This document shows positions 18,189-26,400 of a stretch of 43,409 nt of DNA, piece by piece (the stretch's first letter is position 1; each line of letters starts with the position of its first letter). This stretch comes from Alphaproteobacteria bacterium (GTDB lineage Bacteria; Pseudomonadota; Alphaproteobacteria; Rickettsiales; UBA1997), in contig JAUROA010000059.1 of NCBI GenBank assembly GCA_030835745.1, forward strand, positions 1 to 43,409, in the 5' to 3' direction. A program made the translations under genes and the position numbers. Below the pieces are notes generated by a model. The model did not search any database, was not told where the DNA came from, and saw nothing but the letters and a program-made list of their open reading frames with translations.

Positions 18189-18734
18189 CGTAGACTATTT
18201 TTCTTGAATTTAATTATAATATTAACAATTAAATTTATTTAAAATATGTCAAAAGAAATTAAAAAATATAGTTCTGATTTTAAACTAAAGATTGTCATGA
18301 AATATTTATCTGGTAATTTTACTATTTATCAGATATGTAGTGAATATAATATTGCTAAATCAACTATTCATAAATTTAAAGAAAACAGTTCTAATATATT
18401 TTCTGAATCTTCTTTATCAAAAGAGGATAAATCTCCTGATAATATAGCAGAATTAAAACAGCAGATAAGAAAATTTATCTATTTTTACAATTATCAAAGA
18501 CCTCATCAATCTCTAAATTATAAAACTCCTAGTCAAATTTATTACAATGATGAGAGTAAAAGAAAAAGAATTAGATTTTAAGAAATAAAATAATTAAAAT
18601 CTAAGAGTAGAAAATTACTACCAAAAAGCAATTTTATTATTTTAGAAATTTCTTAGAATTTGACTATTGATGGTCATTCTAAAAAATTTCAAAATTCTAA
18701 AATTTCTAAGCCAAATTTAAGAAAAAAGTCTACG
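18189..18734. mobile_element. Internally deleted IS3-family insertion sequence
   Basis: The two ends are imperfect inverted repeats: 18189-18211 (beginning CGTAGACT) and 18713-18734 (ending AGTCTACG), nearly complementary over about 22 bp. Between them lies one transposase remnant that joins an OrfA-like N-terminus to an OrfB-like C-terminus. The element is about 546 bp, against roughly 1.2-1.5 kb for complete IS3-family members, so it cannot transpose on its own. If the matching arms at 18164-18171 and 18752-18759 belong to it, the true element is 596 bp. No clear target-site duplication is visible. Confidence 0.75.
18246..18581 (+). pseudogene. IS3-family transposase remnant, OrfA/OrfB in-frame deletion fusion
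   Basis: The 111-residue frame begins like an IS3-family OrfA: KKYSSDFKLKIVMKYLSGN and the helix-turn-helix ICSEYNIAKSTIHKFKEN. It continues into a short piece of the leucine-zipper region (IAELKQQI), then jumps near residue 75 to the extreme end of OrfB: FIYFYNYQRPHQSLNYKTPS. The whole DDE catalytic core is missing. The frame is intact, so a small DNA-binding protein could still be made and might bind the element's ends. Treating it as inert debris is the simpler view. Confidence 0.75.
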
Positions 18735-18929
18735 ACTTTTTAAAAGGAAGCGGTCTGAAGAAGTGGTGCAGCTCTCATTTTTGATTATCTCTTCAGCATT
18801 TTCTGGCAATGCCACTTTATCATTTGATGTCGGTGAACCAATTATTTTGCTTAAATTTCCTAATTTTTCTGATAAGTCATTGTCTATTTCTTTAATTTCT
18901 TCAGAAGTATAATTTTTTATTTCTAACAT
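18717..18929 (-). CDS. Small unknown ORF running into the IS end, possibly truncated
   Basis: The ATG at 18927-18929 opens a 70-codon frame. About 57 residues are acidic and look helical (SEEIKEIDNDLSEKLGNLSK). It ends in residues encoded by the outer arm and the IS inverted repeat (LLKSRRLFS, stop inside the repeat). I do not recognise a family. The simplest reading is a gene whose 3' end was replaced by the insertion, but no continuation is evident beyond the IS. It may also be a chance frame. An AT-rich region with promoter-like sequence lies upstream (18930-19029), shared with the divergent rluC. Confidence 0.35.
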   Translation of the reverse strand: MLEIKNYTSEEIKEIDNDLSEKLGNLSKIIGSPTSNDKVALPENAEEIIKNESCTTSSDRFLLKSRRLFS

Positions 18930-19029
18930 TATATATATAAATATGTATCATAATTATACTATAATTTTTATGGAAAGTTATTAATAAAGAGTATAAGCTG
19001 AATCATATTATAGTTTTATTTTTGATTTG

Positions 19030-19893
19030 ATGAGTATTTTGCATATATATTGCAATAAGGACAATAAAATATCGCGTCTTGATAAATTTTTGTGCTTTAA
19101 ATTTGATATTTCCTTTGCTGTTGCTGTCAAGATTATTAGGCTAAATAAAGTTTTGGTTAATGACAAAAAGGTTAATTTCGATTATAAATTGCACAATGGC
19201 GACAAAATTGAAATTTTTACTAATCTTAAATTGCGCAATATTGCAAAAAATAATAAAATAATATCAAAAGAATTATTAGCTAAATTTAATAGCTGGATTA
19301 TCTATGAAGATGAAAATATGTTGGCAATTGATAAGCCTTCAGGTATAGCTTGCCAGGGTGGTAGTGGTGTTAAAATATCAATAGATGATTTTTTAAAAAA
19401 TAAATCATGGCAATTAGTGCACAGATTAGACAAAGATACTAGTGGAGTATTATTAATTGCAAAGCATCATGAATATGCTCAATTATTGATTAATTGTTTT
19501 AAAAATAGACAGGTGCAAAAAACTTATATAGCATATGTTAATGGTGTTTTAAAAAGTGATAAAGGGCAAATAAGCATACCATTATCAAAAAAGAGATTGG
19601 CTAAAAATGAAAAAGTAATATCTGATTATGATCATGGCAAGCCAGCAATAACAAGATATAGAGTAATTGAAAGATATAAAAATTACACAAAAATAAAATT
19701 ATTTCCCATTACTGGCAGAACTCATCAATTAAGAGTTCATATGAAAGAAATTGGCCATCCAATCATAAATGATGTAAAATATGGTGGCAAAATTGTTGTA
19801 AATAAAAATTTGGGAGATAGGTTATGTTTACATGCATGTGAAGTTAAGGTTCTAAATATATTTATAACAAGCTCCTTAGATAAATACACTTAA
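19030..19893 (+). CDS. rluC: RluC/RluD-family 23S rRNA pseudouridine synthase
   Basis: The 287-residue protein has an N-terminal S4 RNA-binding domain (SRLDKFLCFKFDISFAVAVKIIRLNKVLVNDKKV) and the RluA-type catalytic domain. The active-site motif is HRLDKDTSGVLLIAK, with the catalytic Asp in HRLDKDTSG. The later motifs ITGRTHQLRVHMKEIGHPIINDVKYGG are standard. It isomerises uridines in 23S rRNA. RluC is the best fit by length and composition, but RluD cannot be excluded. I chose the ATG at 19030-19032; a TTG codon directly precedes it. It is the first gene of a compact rightward set with the KAS III-like gene (13-nt gap) and the hybrid kinase. Confidence 0.88.
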   Translation: MSILHIYCNKDNKISRLDKFLCFKFDISFAVAVKIIRLNKVLVNDKKVNFDYKLHNGDKIEIFTNLKLRNIAKNNKIISKELLAKFNSWIIYEDENMLAIDKPSGIACQGGSGVKISIDDFLKNKSWQLVHRLDKDTSGVLLIAKHHEYAQLLINCFKNRQVQKTYIAYVNGVLKSDKGQISIPLSKKRLAKNEKVISDYDHGKPAITRYRVIERYKNYTKIKLFPITGRTHQLRVHMKEIGHPIINDVKYGGKIVVNKNLGDRLCLHACEVKVLNIFITSSLDKYT

Positions 19894-19906
19894 ATTCTTA
19901 CATCTT

Positions 19907-20950
19907 ATGAAAATTGATACCACATCTCTAAGCCTTCCTTCAAAAAAAGTTAGTAATGAAGAGGTAATTGACTTAATAAAATTTCATTCAACTTCAACTT
20001 TTACAGGTGATTTGGGGAGGTCTTTAAGAAAAATAAACATCATTTTAAAAAAGTCTGGTGCAAGAAATCGACATTGGCTTGATTGCAATAAAAATGAAAA
20101 AGCAATTGATCATATTGCTAAGGTTACAGACCAGGCTTTAAAAGAGGCCAATCTTAGCAAATCTGATATAGATATTTTAATTTTTGTTGGAATTGGCAAA
20201 GGCTTTCTTGAACCTGCCCAAAGTTATGTTATTGCCAAGGCTCTTGGCATGGATAAGGTCAGATGCTTTGATGTTACTGATGCTTGTATGAGCTGGATTA
20301 CTGGTTTGCAGATTATTGATAGTTTTTTTCAAATGGGGCATGCCAAAAAAGCAATGATTATTAATGCTGAATTTGTAGTTAAAGGCGGTAGTTTAATTAA
20401 TAATTACGCTCTTAATAATGACGCAGAGATCGAATATTCTTTTCCTGCTTTTACAGTTGGAGAGGCCGCAACTTGCACAATTTTATCTAATGAAAATAGC
20501 AAAAATTTTAAATTTAATTTTTCTTCAAAAGCAAGTTTGGCTGATAGCTGTGTTATTCCTTTGCCTCAATATCAAAAATTTTGCAAATCTACAGAAATTA
20601 TGGCACTGAATGGGCCAATGAAATTTACATCATTTGGTAAAATTTTGCATGATGCTGGGTTAGCTGAAGTTATTGAGTTATATAGAAAATCTAAAATTAT
20701 CAATGATGAAGTCGATATAGTATATACTCACGCCTCTTCGCAAGAAATGTGGCACGAATATGCCAAAATTGTTGGCATTGAAAAAAAGGTTTACCATATT
20801 TATCAAGAAACTGGCAATCTTGTATCAGCTTCTATTCCGGCTGCAATTGCAATGTCGCGTAATAATAATAGATTAAAAAGAGGTCATAATGTTGTATTTT
20901 GGGTTGGAAGTGCTGGAATGTCTTTTAATGTTACAAATTTTAATTATTAA
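19907..20950 (+). CDS. KAS III-like (FabH superfamily) ketoacyl synthase, possible signal synthase
   Basis: The 347-residue protein belongs to the thiolase-fold KAS III superfamily. The catalytic triad appears complete: Cys127 in DVTDACMSWITG, His275 in YTHASSQEMW and Asn304 in ETGNLVSASIP. Housekeeping FabH usually shows PHQAN around the His and a GNTSAASIP motif, so this is a divergent paralogue. Its N-terminus (GDLGRSLRKINIILKKSGARNRHWL) is also unlike FabH. Such relatives condense acyl chains in lipid, hydrocarbon or signal synthesis. It lies 3 nt upstream of a hybrid kinase with a CqsS/LqsS-like sensor domain, suggesting that its product, or one derived from it, is what the kinase senses. 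The reaction is not determined. Confidence 0.72.
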   Translation: MKIDTTSLSLPSKKVSNEEVIDLIKFHSTSTFTGDLGRSLRKINIILKKSGARNRHWLDCNKNEKAIDHIAKVTDQALKEANLSKSDIDILIFVGIGKGFLEPAQSYVIAKALGMDKVRCFDVTDACMSWITGLQIIDSFFQMGHAKKAMIINAEFVVKGGSLINNYALNNDAEIEYSFPAFTVGEAATCTILSNENSKNFKFNFSSKASLADSCVIPLPQYQKFCKSTEIMALNGPMKFTSFGKILHDAGLAEVIELYRKSKIINDEVDIVYTHASSQEMWHEYAKIVGIEKKVYHIYQETGNLVSASIPAAIAMSRNNNRLKRGHNVVFWVGSAGMSFNVTNFNY

Positions 20951-20953
20951 ATT

Positions 20954-23671
20954 TTGAAAATTTCCCAATTAAAGAAATTAGTTCAGCAATATTTATTTAC
21001 GGATATATATGTTATAGTATATAGCATATATATTATGGGTTTTTTTGGGGTTTTTGGTCATTTATCATATTGGGTATTGTGGAAATATATTGATCCCCAG
21101 CCAATTGAAGACACTATGCTTAGAGTTGTTGGCATTATTAGCTCGGCCCCACTTTTGTTTTACCACAAATGGCCAGCAAAATTGAAAAGCAAGATCAATT
21201 ATTATTGGTTTTTTGTGCTATGCTATAATTTATCATTTCTTTTTTGTAGTTATTTTATTCTTAATAATTTCAGCCTGCAATGGTCTTGTGCAATGATGGC
21301 ATCAATTTATACATTAGTGATGTTATTGCCAAATATTTTTTTGTTATTTTTAAATATTATTACCGGAACATTACTGGCAAATTTTTATGTTAAATATGTT
21401 TATGGAATTGATTATAATTTTCCTGAGAATTTTTTATTAACTTATATTCCATTATTTGGATTTGCTTTGATTGTGGGTTTATTTTTTACATTTAGTAATG
21501 TTCGTGGCATTAGAAATAAAACAAAATTTGAATCCTATAAATCTCTGGCTGGGTCTATTGCTCATGAATTGCGTAATCCAATATCTTCTATTAGATTATC
21601 TGCTTCATCAATTAATATTAATGTTAAAAATACTAATGCAAATATTTTAAAAAAATTAAGTAAGGATCAGCTAATTAATTTAGTTATTAAGGATACCAAT
21701 GAAATTATAGATCACAAATCTCATCTTGAAAGCTCTATTAGTTTGGCAAATTCAATAATAGATATGACTTTGGCAGATTTAAGCGGTAAGAAGATTTCGC
21801 AAGATGAATTTGTTTATATAGATTCGAATATGATCATTAATGAAATTGTTAGATTATATCCTTTTAAAACACCTAAAGAACGAGATAGGGTGATTATTTC
21901 TCTTAATGGCAAAGAAGAATCTTTTATTTTTAAAGGAGCTGAAACGCCTTTTTATTATGTAATTTTTAATTTAATTAAAAATTCGCTTTATTATACATCT
22001 TATAATCCAGATTTAGAAGTTAGCTTTTCAAGATCAAATCAATTGGGTCATGATATATTGGAAAGAAAGGGTGAAGAATGTAATTTAACATTAGATAAAG
22101 ATAAATATTACAATATATTACATGTTAAGGATAATGGTCCAGGAATAATGGCGCAAGATTTGCAAGGAATATTTGGAAGTTTTATAACTTCAGGTAAAAA
22201 AGAAGGGACTGGTCTTGGTTTAGCATTTTGCAAGAGGGCAATAGTTGATTTTGGCGGAGATATTGATTGCGAAAGTGAATATGGCAAATGGACTCAATTT
22301 AATATTTATTTACCACAATTAACTGATGATGAGATTTGCGAAGGTAGAAGGCAAATTCTTGAAAAGGGAAGTTATGATGATTCAATGATTATTAAAAGCA
22401 ACATAGTTAAGAAAATTCTTGTGGTTGATGATCAAGAAATTAATTTAAGAATTAGTGAAAGGCAAATACGTGCTGTATTGCCATATGCAATAGTTGATCT
22501 TGCTCATGATGGTGAAGATGCGCTAAGAAAAATTAGGACAAAAAGCAAAAATTCTAAAAAAAATTATTATGATTTAATTATTACTGACATTCAAATGCCC
22601 AATATGGACGGCTTTGAACTTGTTGAGCAGATAAAAGAAATTGATAAAGAAACACCAATTGCAGCTTATACCTCTAGAACTTCATATAAAATTAAGCAAA
22701 GAGCAATTGATATGGGAATTGATGATTATATAATAAAACCAATTCCAAATAGCGCTTTACCAAAAGTTATTTATAAATGGTTGGTTAATAGTAATAGCGT
22801 TAATTATAATTTTGAGAAAATTAAGCCACATCTTGCAGGGTTGAAAGTTCTTATTGCAGATGACGAGATTGTTAATATTATGATTTTAAAAAAATTCCTA
22901 AAAAAATATCAGATCGATGCAGATCATGTTAATGACGGGGATGAAATGGTGGTAAAATATAAAAGTCAATTTCAAGATATTACCTTAAGAGAATTTGACA
23001 GAAATGATAATCCTCATTATAAAGATCCAAATTTGGTTAATGCTTATGATGTTATTATTGCTGATATAAGCATGCCAAGACTTAATGGTGATATAGCTTC
23101 AAAGCAAATAAGAGATTTTGAACATATATATAATATTCAAAATAAAGCAATTATCATAGCTTATTCTGGAAATGGAGAAGCTGATAAGCTCAATGCCGTT
23201 TTAAAAAGTAGTGTAGATGATTATTTTATTAAGGGTCATGATAATATTGACTTGCTTAAAAAAATGCATTTTTGGATTTCAAATACCAGAAAAAATCATG
23301 ATAAATCTTTTCTTAATGTTTATAGCAAGAAGCATAATGTTGAAAATATTGAAGAAGGAAATTATAAGATATTTAATTCTAAGCTTGATGTTAACGACAT
23401 AAGAGATTTAAGAAAAAGCTTTAATTTAAGTGTGAAAGATTTGATGAATAAAATTACTGAAGCTAAATATGATAATAATGTAGCAAATCTGGCATTTCAT
23501 TCCCATGCATTAAAGGGCGTTTCAGGGAATTTTGGCGCAGAAAAGCTCTTTATCTATATTACCATGATCAATAATCACGCCAGAAGAAATCATTGGCCAG
23601 ATAATGCAAAATGGCATAGCGAATTAAAGAGTATTGTCAAGAAAACCTTAAGCGAAGTTAATAAATTTTAA
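20954..23671 (+). CDS. CqsS/LqsS-like hybrid histidine kinase with two receiver domains and HPt
   Basis: The 905-residue protein starts at a TTG (20954-20956); the next ATG would remove part of the first helix. Residues 15-180 form a polytopic sensor with FGHLSYWVLWKYIDPQPIED, close in pattern to Vibrio CqsS and Legionella LqsS. Next come a DHp domain with SIAHELRNPISS (His204) and an HATPase domain (N-box FNLIKNSLYYT, DNGPGI, GTGLGL). Receiver 1 has phospho-acceptor Asp545 in LIITDIQMPNMDG, receiver 2 has Asp704 in VIIADISMPRLNG, and a C-terminal HPt has His851 in HALKG. All phosphorelay residues are present, so it should pass phosphate to a separate response regulator, which is not in the window. 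It lies 3 nt behind the KAS III-like gene. Confidence 0.88.
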   Translation: MKISQLKKLVQQYLFTDIYVIVYSIYIMGFFGVFGHLSYWVLWKYIDPQPIEDTMLRVVGIISSAPLLFYHKWPAKLKSKINYYWFFVLCYNLSFLFCSYFILNNFSLQWSCAMMASIYTLVMLLPNIFLLFLNIITGTLLANFYVKYVYGIDYNFPENFLLTYIPLFGFALIVGLFFTFSNVRGIRNKTKFESYKSLAGSIAHELRNPISSIRLSASSININVKNTNANILKKLSKDQLINLVIKDTNEIIDHKSHLESSISLANSIIDMTLADLSGKKISQDEFVYIDSNMIINEIVRLYPFKTPKERDRVIISLNGKEESFIFKGAETPFYYVIFNLIKNSLYYTSYNPDLEVSFSRSNQLGHDILERKGEECNLTLDKDKYYNILHVKDNGPGIMAQDLQGIFGSFITSGKKEGTGLGLAFCKRAIVDFGGDIDCESEYGKWTQFNIYLPQLTDDEICEGRRQILEKGSYDDSMIIKSNIVKKILVVDDQEINLRISERQIRAVLPYAIVDLAHDGEDALRKIRTKSKNSKKNYYDLIITDIQMPNMDGFELVEQIKEIDKETPIAAYTSRTSYKIKQRAIDMGIDDYIIKPIPNSALPKVIYKWLVNSNSVNYNFEKIKPHLAGLKVLIADDEIVNIMILKKFLKKYQIDADHVNDGDEMVVKYKSQFQDITLREFDRNDNPHYKDPNLVNAYDVIIADISMPRLNGDIASKQIRDFEHIYNIQNKAIIIAYSGNGEADKLNAVLKSSVDDYFIKGHDNIDLLKKMHFWISNTRKNHDKSFLNVYSKKHNVENIEEGNYKIFNSKLDVNDIRDLRKSFNLSVKDLMNKITEAKYDNNVANLAFHSHALKGVSGNFGAEKLFIYITMINNHARRNHWPDNAKWHSELKSIVKKTLSEVNKF

Positions 23672-23675
23672 AGTA

Positions 23676-23765
23676 AAAATAATTAGCCCATAGATAATGA
23701 TCCTATAGATAATTAGCCTATAGATAATTAGGCTTTAGATAATTAGCATTTAGATAATTATTATT
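23676..23765. repeat. Six-copy 15-bp tandem repeat between the hybrid kinase gene and pheS
   Basis: The unit TAGATAATTAGCCTA occurs in five clear copies from 23691 in exact 15-bp register, preceded by a degenerate sixth copy at 23676-23690. Copies differ at the last four to seven positions. It fills the whole convergent spacer between the kinase and pheS. The array is not CRISPR-like, since it has no spacers. It could act as a boundary or terminator region, or be a slippage product. Confidence 0.9.
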
Positions 23766-23770
23766 TAAGG

Positions 23771-23804
23771 CCATAATGATTTAAAAACCATAATGATTTA
23801 AAAA
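23771..23804. repeat. 17-bp exact tandem duplication at the pheS 3' end
   Basis: CCATAATGATTTAAAAA is repeated exactly (23771-23787 and 23788-23804). The pheS stop codon (23781-23783) lies in the downstream copy, so the last codons (NHYGF) come from the duplicated sequence. Confidence 0.85.
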
Positions 23805-24809
23805 TCTTACATCATTTTCAAAGAATAATCTCAGATCATTAATGCCATATTTAAGCATTGCTAATCTTTCAATGCCAATGCCAAAGGCAAATCCTTGAAA
23901 TTGGCTTGGATTGATTTGGCAATTTTTTAATACATTTGGATGTATCATGCCACATCCTAATATTTCCATAAATTTATCGCCTTTGCCAATTATAATGCGC
24001 TTCTCATTATCTATTAAGTAGTTAATATCAACTTCAGCTGAGGGCTCGGTAAAAGGAAAAAAACTTGGTCTGAATCTTAATTCAAGATTATTGCTATTAA
24101 AAAATCTTTGTAAAAATTTTGTTAGAACCCATTTTAAATGCCCCATATTAATGTTTTTATCAATGGCAAAGCCCTCAATTTGGTGAAACATAGGTGTATG
24201 AGTTTTGTCGTAATCGCATCTAAATACTCTGCCCAGTGATGCAATTTGCATTGGAGGTTTTGCATTAAGCATTTTACGAATTTGCGTATTTGAAGTATGG
24301 GTTCTAAGCATTAATTCTGAATTATTAAGATAAAATGTATCTTGCAACTGTCTTGCTGGGTGGTCTTTTGGTATATTTAAGGCGCTAAAATTATGAAAAT
24401 CATCTTCAATTTCTGGGCCATCTTCAAATTCAAAGCCCATTTCATTAAGAATTATTTTAACTTCATTAATTGTTTGTGATAAGGGATGAATTTTAGAAGG
24501 GGCATCTTTTCTAATTGGAGCTGTTAAGTCTAATTTTTCATTTTCTAATTTCTTATTTAATTCTGCTATCTCAATATCTGACTTTATTTGATCAATTTTT
24601 TTAGAGATAGTTGATCTTAAATTATTTATCAATTCACCAGCCTGCTTTTTTTCATTATTATCAAGATTTTTTAATTGAGAAAATAATTTATTAATATCAC
24701 TTTTTTTGCCTAAATATTTAATTCTAACTTGTTCTAATTCAGGCAATAAAGAAATTTTGTCGATATCTTGGTAAAAATTTTCTAAAATCTTACTGGTAAG
24801 ATCTTTCAT
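23781..24809 (-). CDS. pheS: Phenylalanyl-tRNA synthetase alpha subunit
   Basis: The 342-residue protein has the N-terminal coiled-coil tRNA-binding region and the class II catalytic core: motif 2 region QIASLGRVFRCDYDKTHTPMFHQIEG and motif 3 GFAFGIGIERLAMLKYGINDLR. The ending DLRLFFENDVRFLNHYGF is typical. It charges tRNA-Phe as an alpha2-beta2 enzyme with PheT. The usual downstream pheT is absent; instead the gene is followed by the tandem repeat array and the convergent hybrid kinase. It starts 11 nt after the metC-like gene and is probably cotranscribed with it. Confidence 0.96.
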   Translation of the reverse strand: MKDLTSKILENFYQDIDKISLLPELEQVRIKYLGKKSDINKLFSQLKNLDNNEKKQAGELINNLRSTISKKIDQIKSDIEIAELNKKLENEKLDLTAPIRKDAPSKIHPLSQTINEVKIILNEMGFEFEDGPEIEDDFHNFSALNIPKDHPARQLQDTFYLNNSELMLRTHTSNTQIRKMLNAKPPMQIASLGRVFRCDYDKTHTPMFHQIEGFAIDKNINMGHLKWVLTKFLQRFFNSNNLELRFRPSFFPFTEPSAEVDINYLIDNEKRIIIGKGDKFMEILGCGMIHPNVLKNCQINPSQFQGFAFGIGIERLAMLKYGINDLRLFFENDVRFLNHYGF

Positions 24810-24820
24810 GATTAGTATAA

Positions 24821-26026
24821 TTAAGTTAAATTAATAAGATTTTTAAAGCCATCTTCAAGATCTTGCTTTAAATCTTCAACATCTTCAAGGCCAACATTTA
24901 TTCTAAGACAAGTTTTATCTCCAAATTTCCATTTAGTGGCAGATCGTGCTGCTGAGATATTGCAAGGTAAAATTAGAGATTCATATCCTCCCCAAGAATA
25001 TCCCACTCCAAAATATTGTAAATTATCAATCATTCTTGCCAATGCTTCATGGCTATATTTTTTATTAAGAATTATTGTAAATAATCCGGCAGCACCAGTA
25101 AAGTCTCTTTTCCATAATTGGTGATCTGGATGAGATTCAAGGGCAGGATATATCACATTATGCACTTCTTTTTTGGTTTCAAGCCATTTTGATAATAATA
25201 AGGCTGACTTATAGCAATGATCCATTCTTAATTTTGATGTTCTAAAACCCCTTTGGGTTAGATAACATGAAAATGGAGATGCTGTGACTGCCATATATCT
25301 GAAAGCCTCATACATGATACGAAAATGACGTTTTTTAACAGTAATTGACCCCATCATAACATCTGAGTGGCCATTAATATATTTAGTAGTTGCCATTACC
25401 GAAACATCTGCTCCATGATTTAATGGTTTGAAATAAATGCCACTAGCCCATGAATTGTCAATTATTGTTATAATGTTGTTTTCTTTGGCAATTTTGCAAA
25501 TTGCCTTAACATCTTGAACCTCAAAGCTTAAAGAGCCAGGAGATTCAAGAAAAATAACCTTGGTATTTTTTTTGATTAGCTTTTTAATATCACTTCCAAT
25601 ATTTGGATCATAATATGTGGTTTGAATGCCAAATTTATCTAAGAATTTATCAGCAAAGCCTCTAGTTGGGGAATAGGTGTTATCAACTAGTAGCATGTGA
25701 TCACCTTTTCCTAAAAAAGCAATAAGAGCAGTATTGATAGCTGCAGCCCCTGAAGAGGTAACAAAGCTATTATAGCCATTTTCAAGTTTGGCAATAGCTT
25801 TTTCTAGTGTAAAATTCGACTGAGTGCCATAGCGGCCATATTTTAATTCATAAGGTTTAACCTTGTCATTATCGCTATATCCCCTTTCAGCATATTGCAG
25901 ATCTTTATATTTTGGAAAAACAATAGTAGATGTTTGATAAATTGGCGGATTAACCATCCATCCTTGTTCTTTTGGGTTTCTAGCTGAGTGAATAATTTGA
26001 GTTGAAGCTCCTGATTTTTTTTTCAT
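24821..26026 (-). CDS. metC: Cystathionine beta-lyase-family PLP enzyme (MetC-like)
   Basis: The 401-residue protein is a Cys/Met-metabolism PLP enzyme of the MetC type. It shows NPPIYQTSTIVFP, the substrate-binding YGRYGTQSNFTLE, IDNSWASG, and the PLP lysine motif in ATTKYINGHSDVMMG. MetC cleaves cystathionine to homocysteine, pyruvate and ammonia. MetC of some reduced alphaproteobacteria and of E. coli has alanine racemase side activity, so it may supply D-alanine for peptidoglycan here. That is inference, as no methionine pathway genes except metK are in the window. It lies between hinT (5-nt gap) and pheS. Confidence 0.9.
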   Translation of the reverse strand: MKKKSGASTQIIHSARNPKEQGWMVNPPIYQTSTIVFPKYKDLQYAERGYSDNDKVKPYELKYGRYGTQSNFTLEKAIAKLENGYNSFVTSSGAAAINTALIAFLGKGDHMLLVDNTYSPTRGFADKFLDKFGIQTTYYDPNIGSDIKKLIKKNTKVIFLESPGSLSFEVQDVKAICKIAKENNIITIIDNSWASGIYFKPLNHGADVSVMATTKYINGHSDVMMGSITVKKRHFRIMYEAFRYMAVTASPFSCYLTQRGFRTSKLRMDHCYKSALLLSKWLETKKEVHNVIYPALESHPDHQLWKRDFTGAAGLFTIILNKKYSHEALARMIDNLQYFGVGYSWGGYESLILPCNISAARSATKWKFGDKTCLRINVGLEDVEDLKQDLEDGFKNLINLT

Positions 26027-26031
26027 AAATA

Positions 26032-26400
26032 TTACCTTAACAAATTATCATCCTTTAATAATGGTCCAAGATTTTTACCGGCTAAAATATGAATATGAAA
26101 ATGCTCAACAGTTTGGTTGGCATCTTGCCCTGAATTAGTTATTATTCTATAGCCATTATCTATATTTAACAAGTTAATTATTTCGGTTGTTTTTTTAAAG
26201 AAATAAGCAATATCTTCATCACTAGCTTTGGTAATGAAGTTATGATAATTAATATAACACCCTTTGGGTATTATCAATATATGATTAGGAGCTGCTTTAT
26301 TAATATCATGAAATGCTAATATTTTATCATCTTCATAAATTATAGTAGCGGGAATTTCTTTGCGTATAATTTTGGCAAATATGTTATTATTATTATACAT
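26032..26400 (-). CDS. hinT: HIT-family nucleotide hydrolase (HinT-like)
   Basis: A 122-residue histidine triad protein. The active-site triad is HFHIHIL near the C-terminus, and the conserved IYEDDKILAFHDINKAAPNHILIIPK is in the N-terminal half. HinT-type proteins hydrolyse AMP-linked phosphoramidates and aminoacyl adenylates. I chose the ATG at 26398-26400, which overlaps the end of the RatA/Coq10-like gene by 8 nt. A frame 11 codons longer lies entirely inside that gene and lacks family similarity. All catalytic His residues are present. Confidence 0.92.
   Translation of the reverse strand: MYNNNNIFAKIIRKEIPATIIYEDDKILAFHDINKAAPNHILIIPKGCYINYHNFITKASDEDIAYFFKKTTEIINLLNIDNGYRIITNSGQDANQTVEHFHIHILAGKNLGPLLKDDNLLR

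Noticed and set aside
23676..23765. Regular repeats that might be a CRISPR array
   Set aside because: The 15-bp units are directly adjacent with no spacers, and no cas gene is near.
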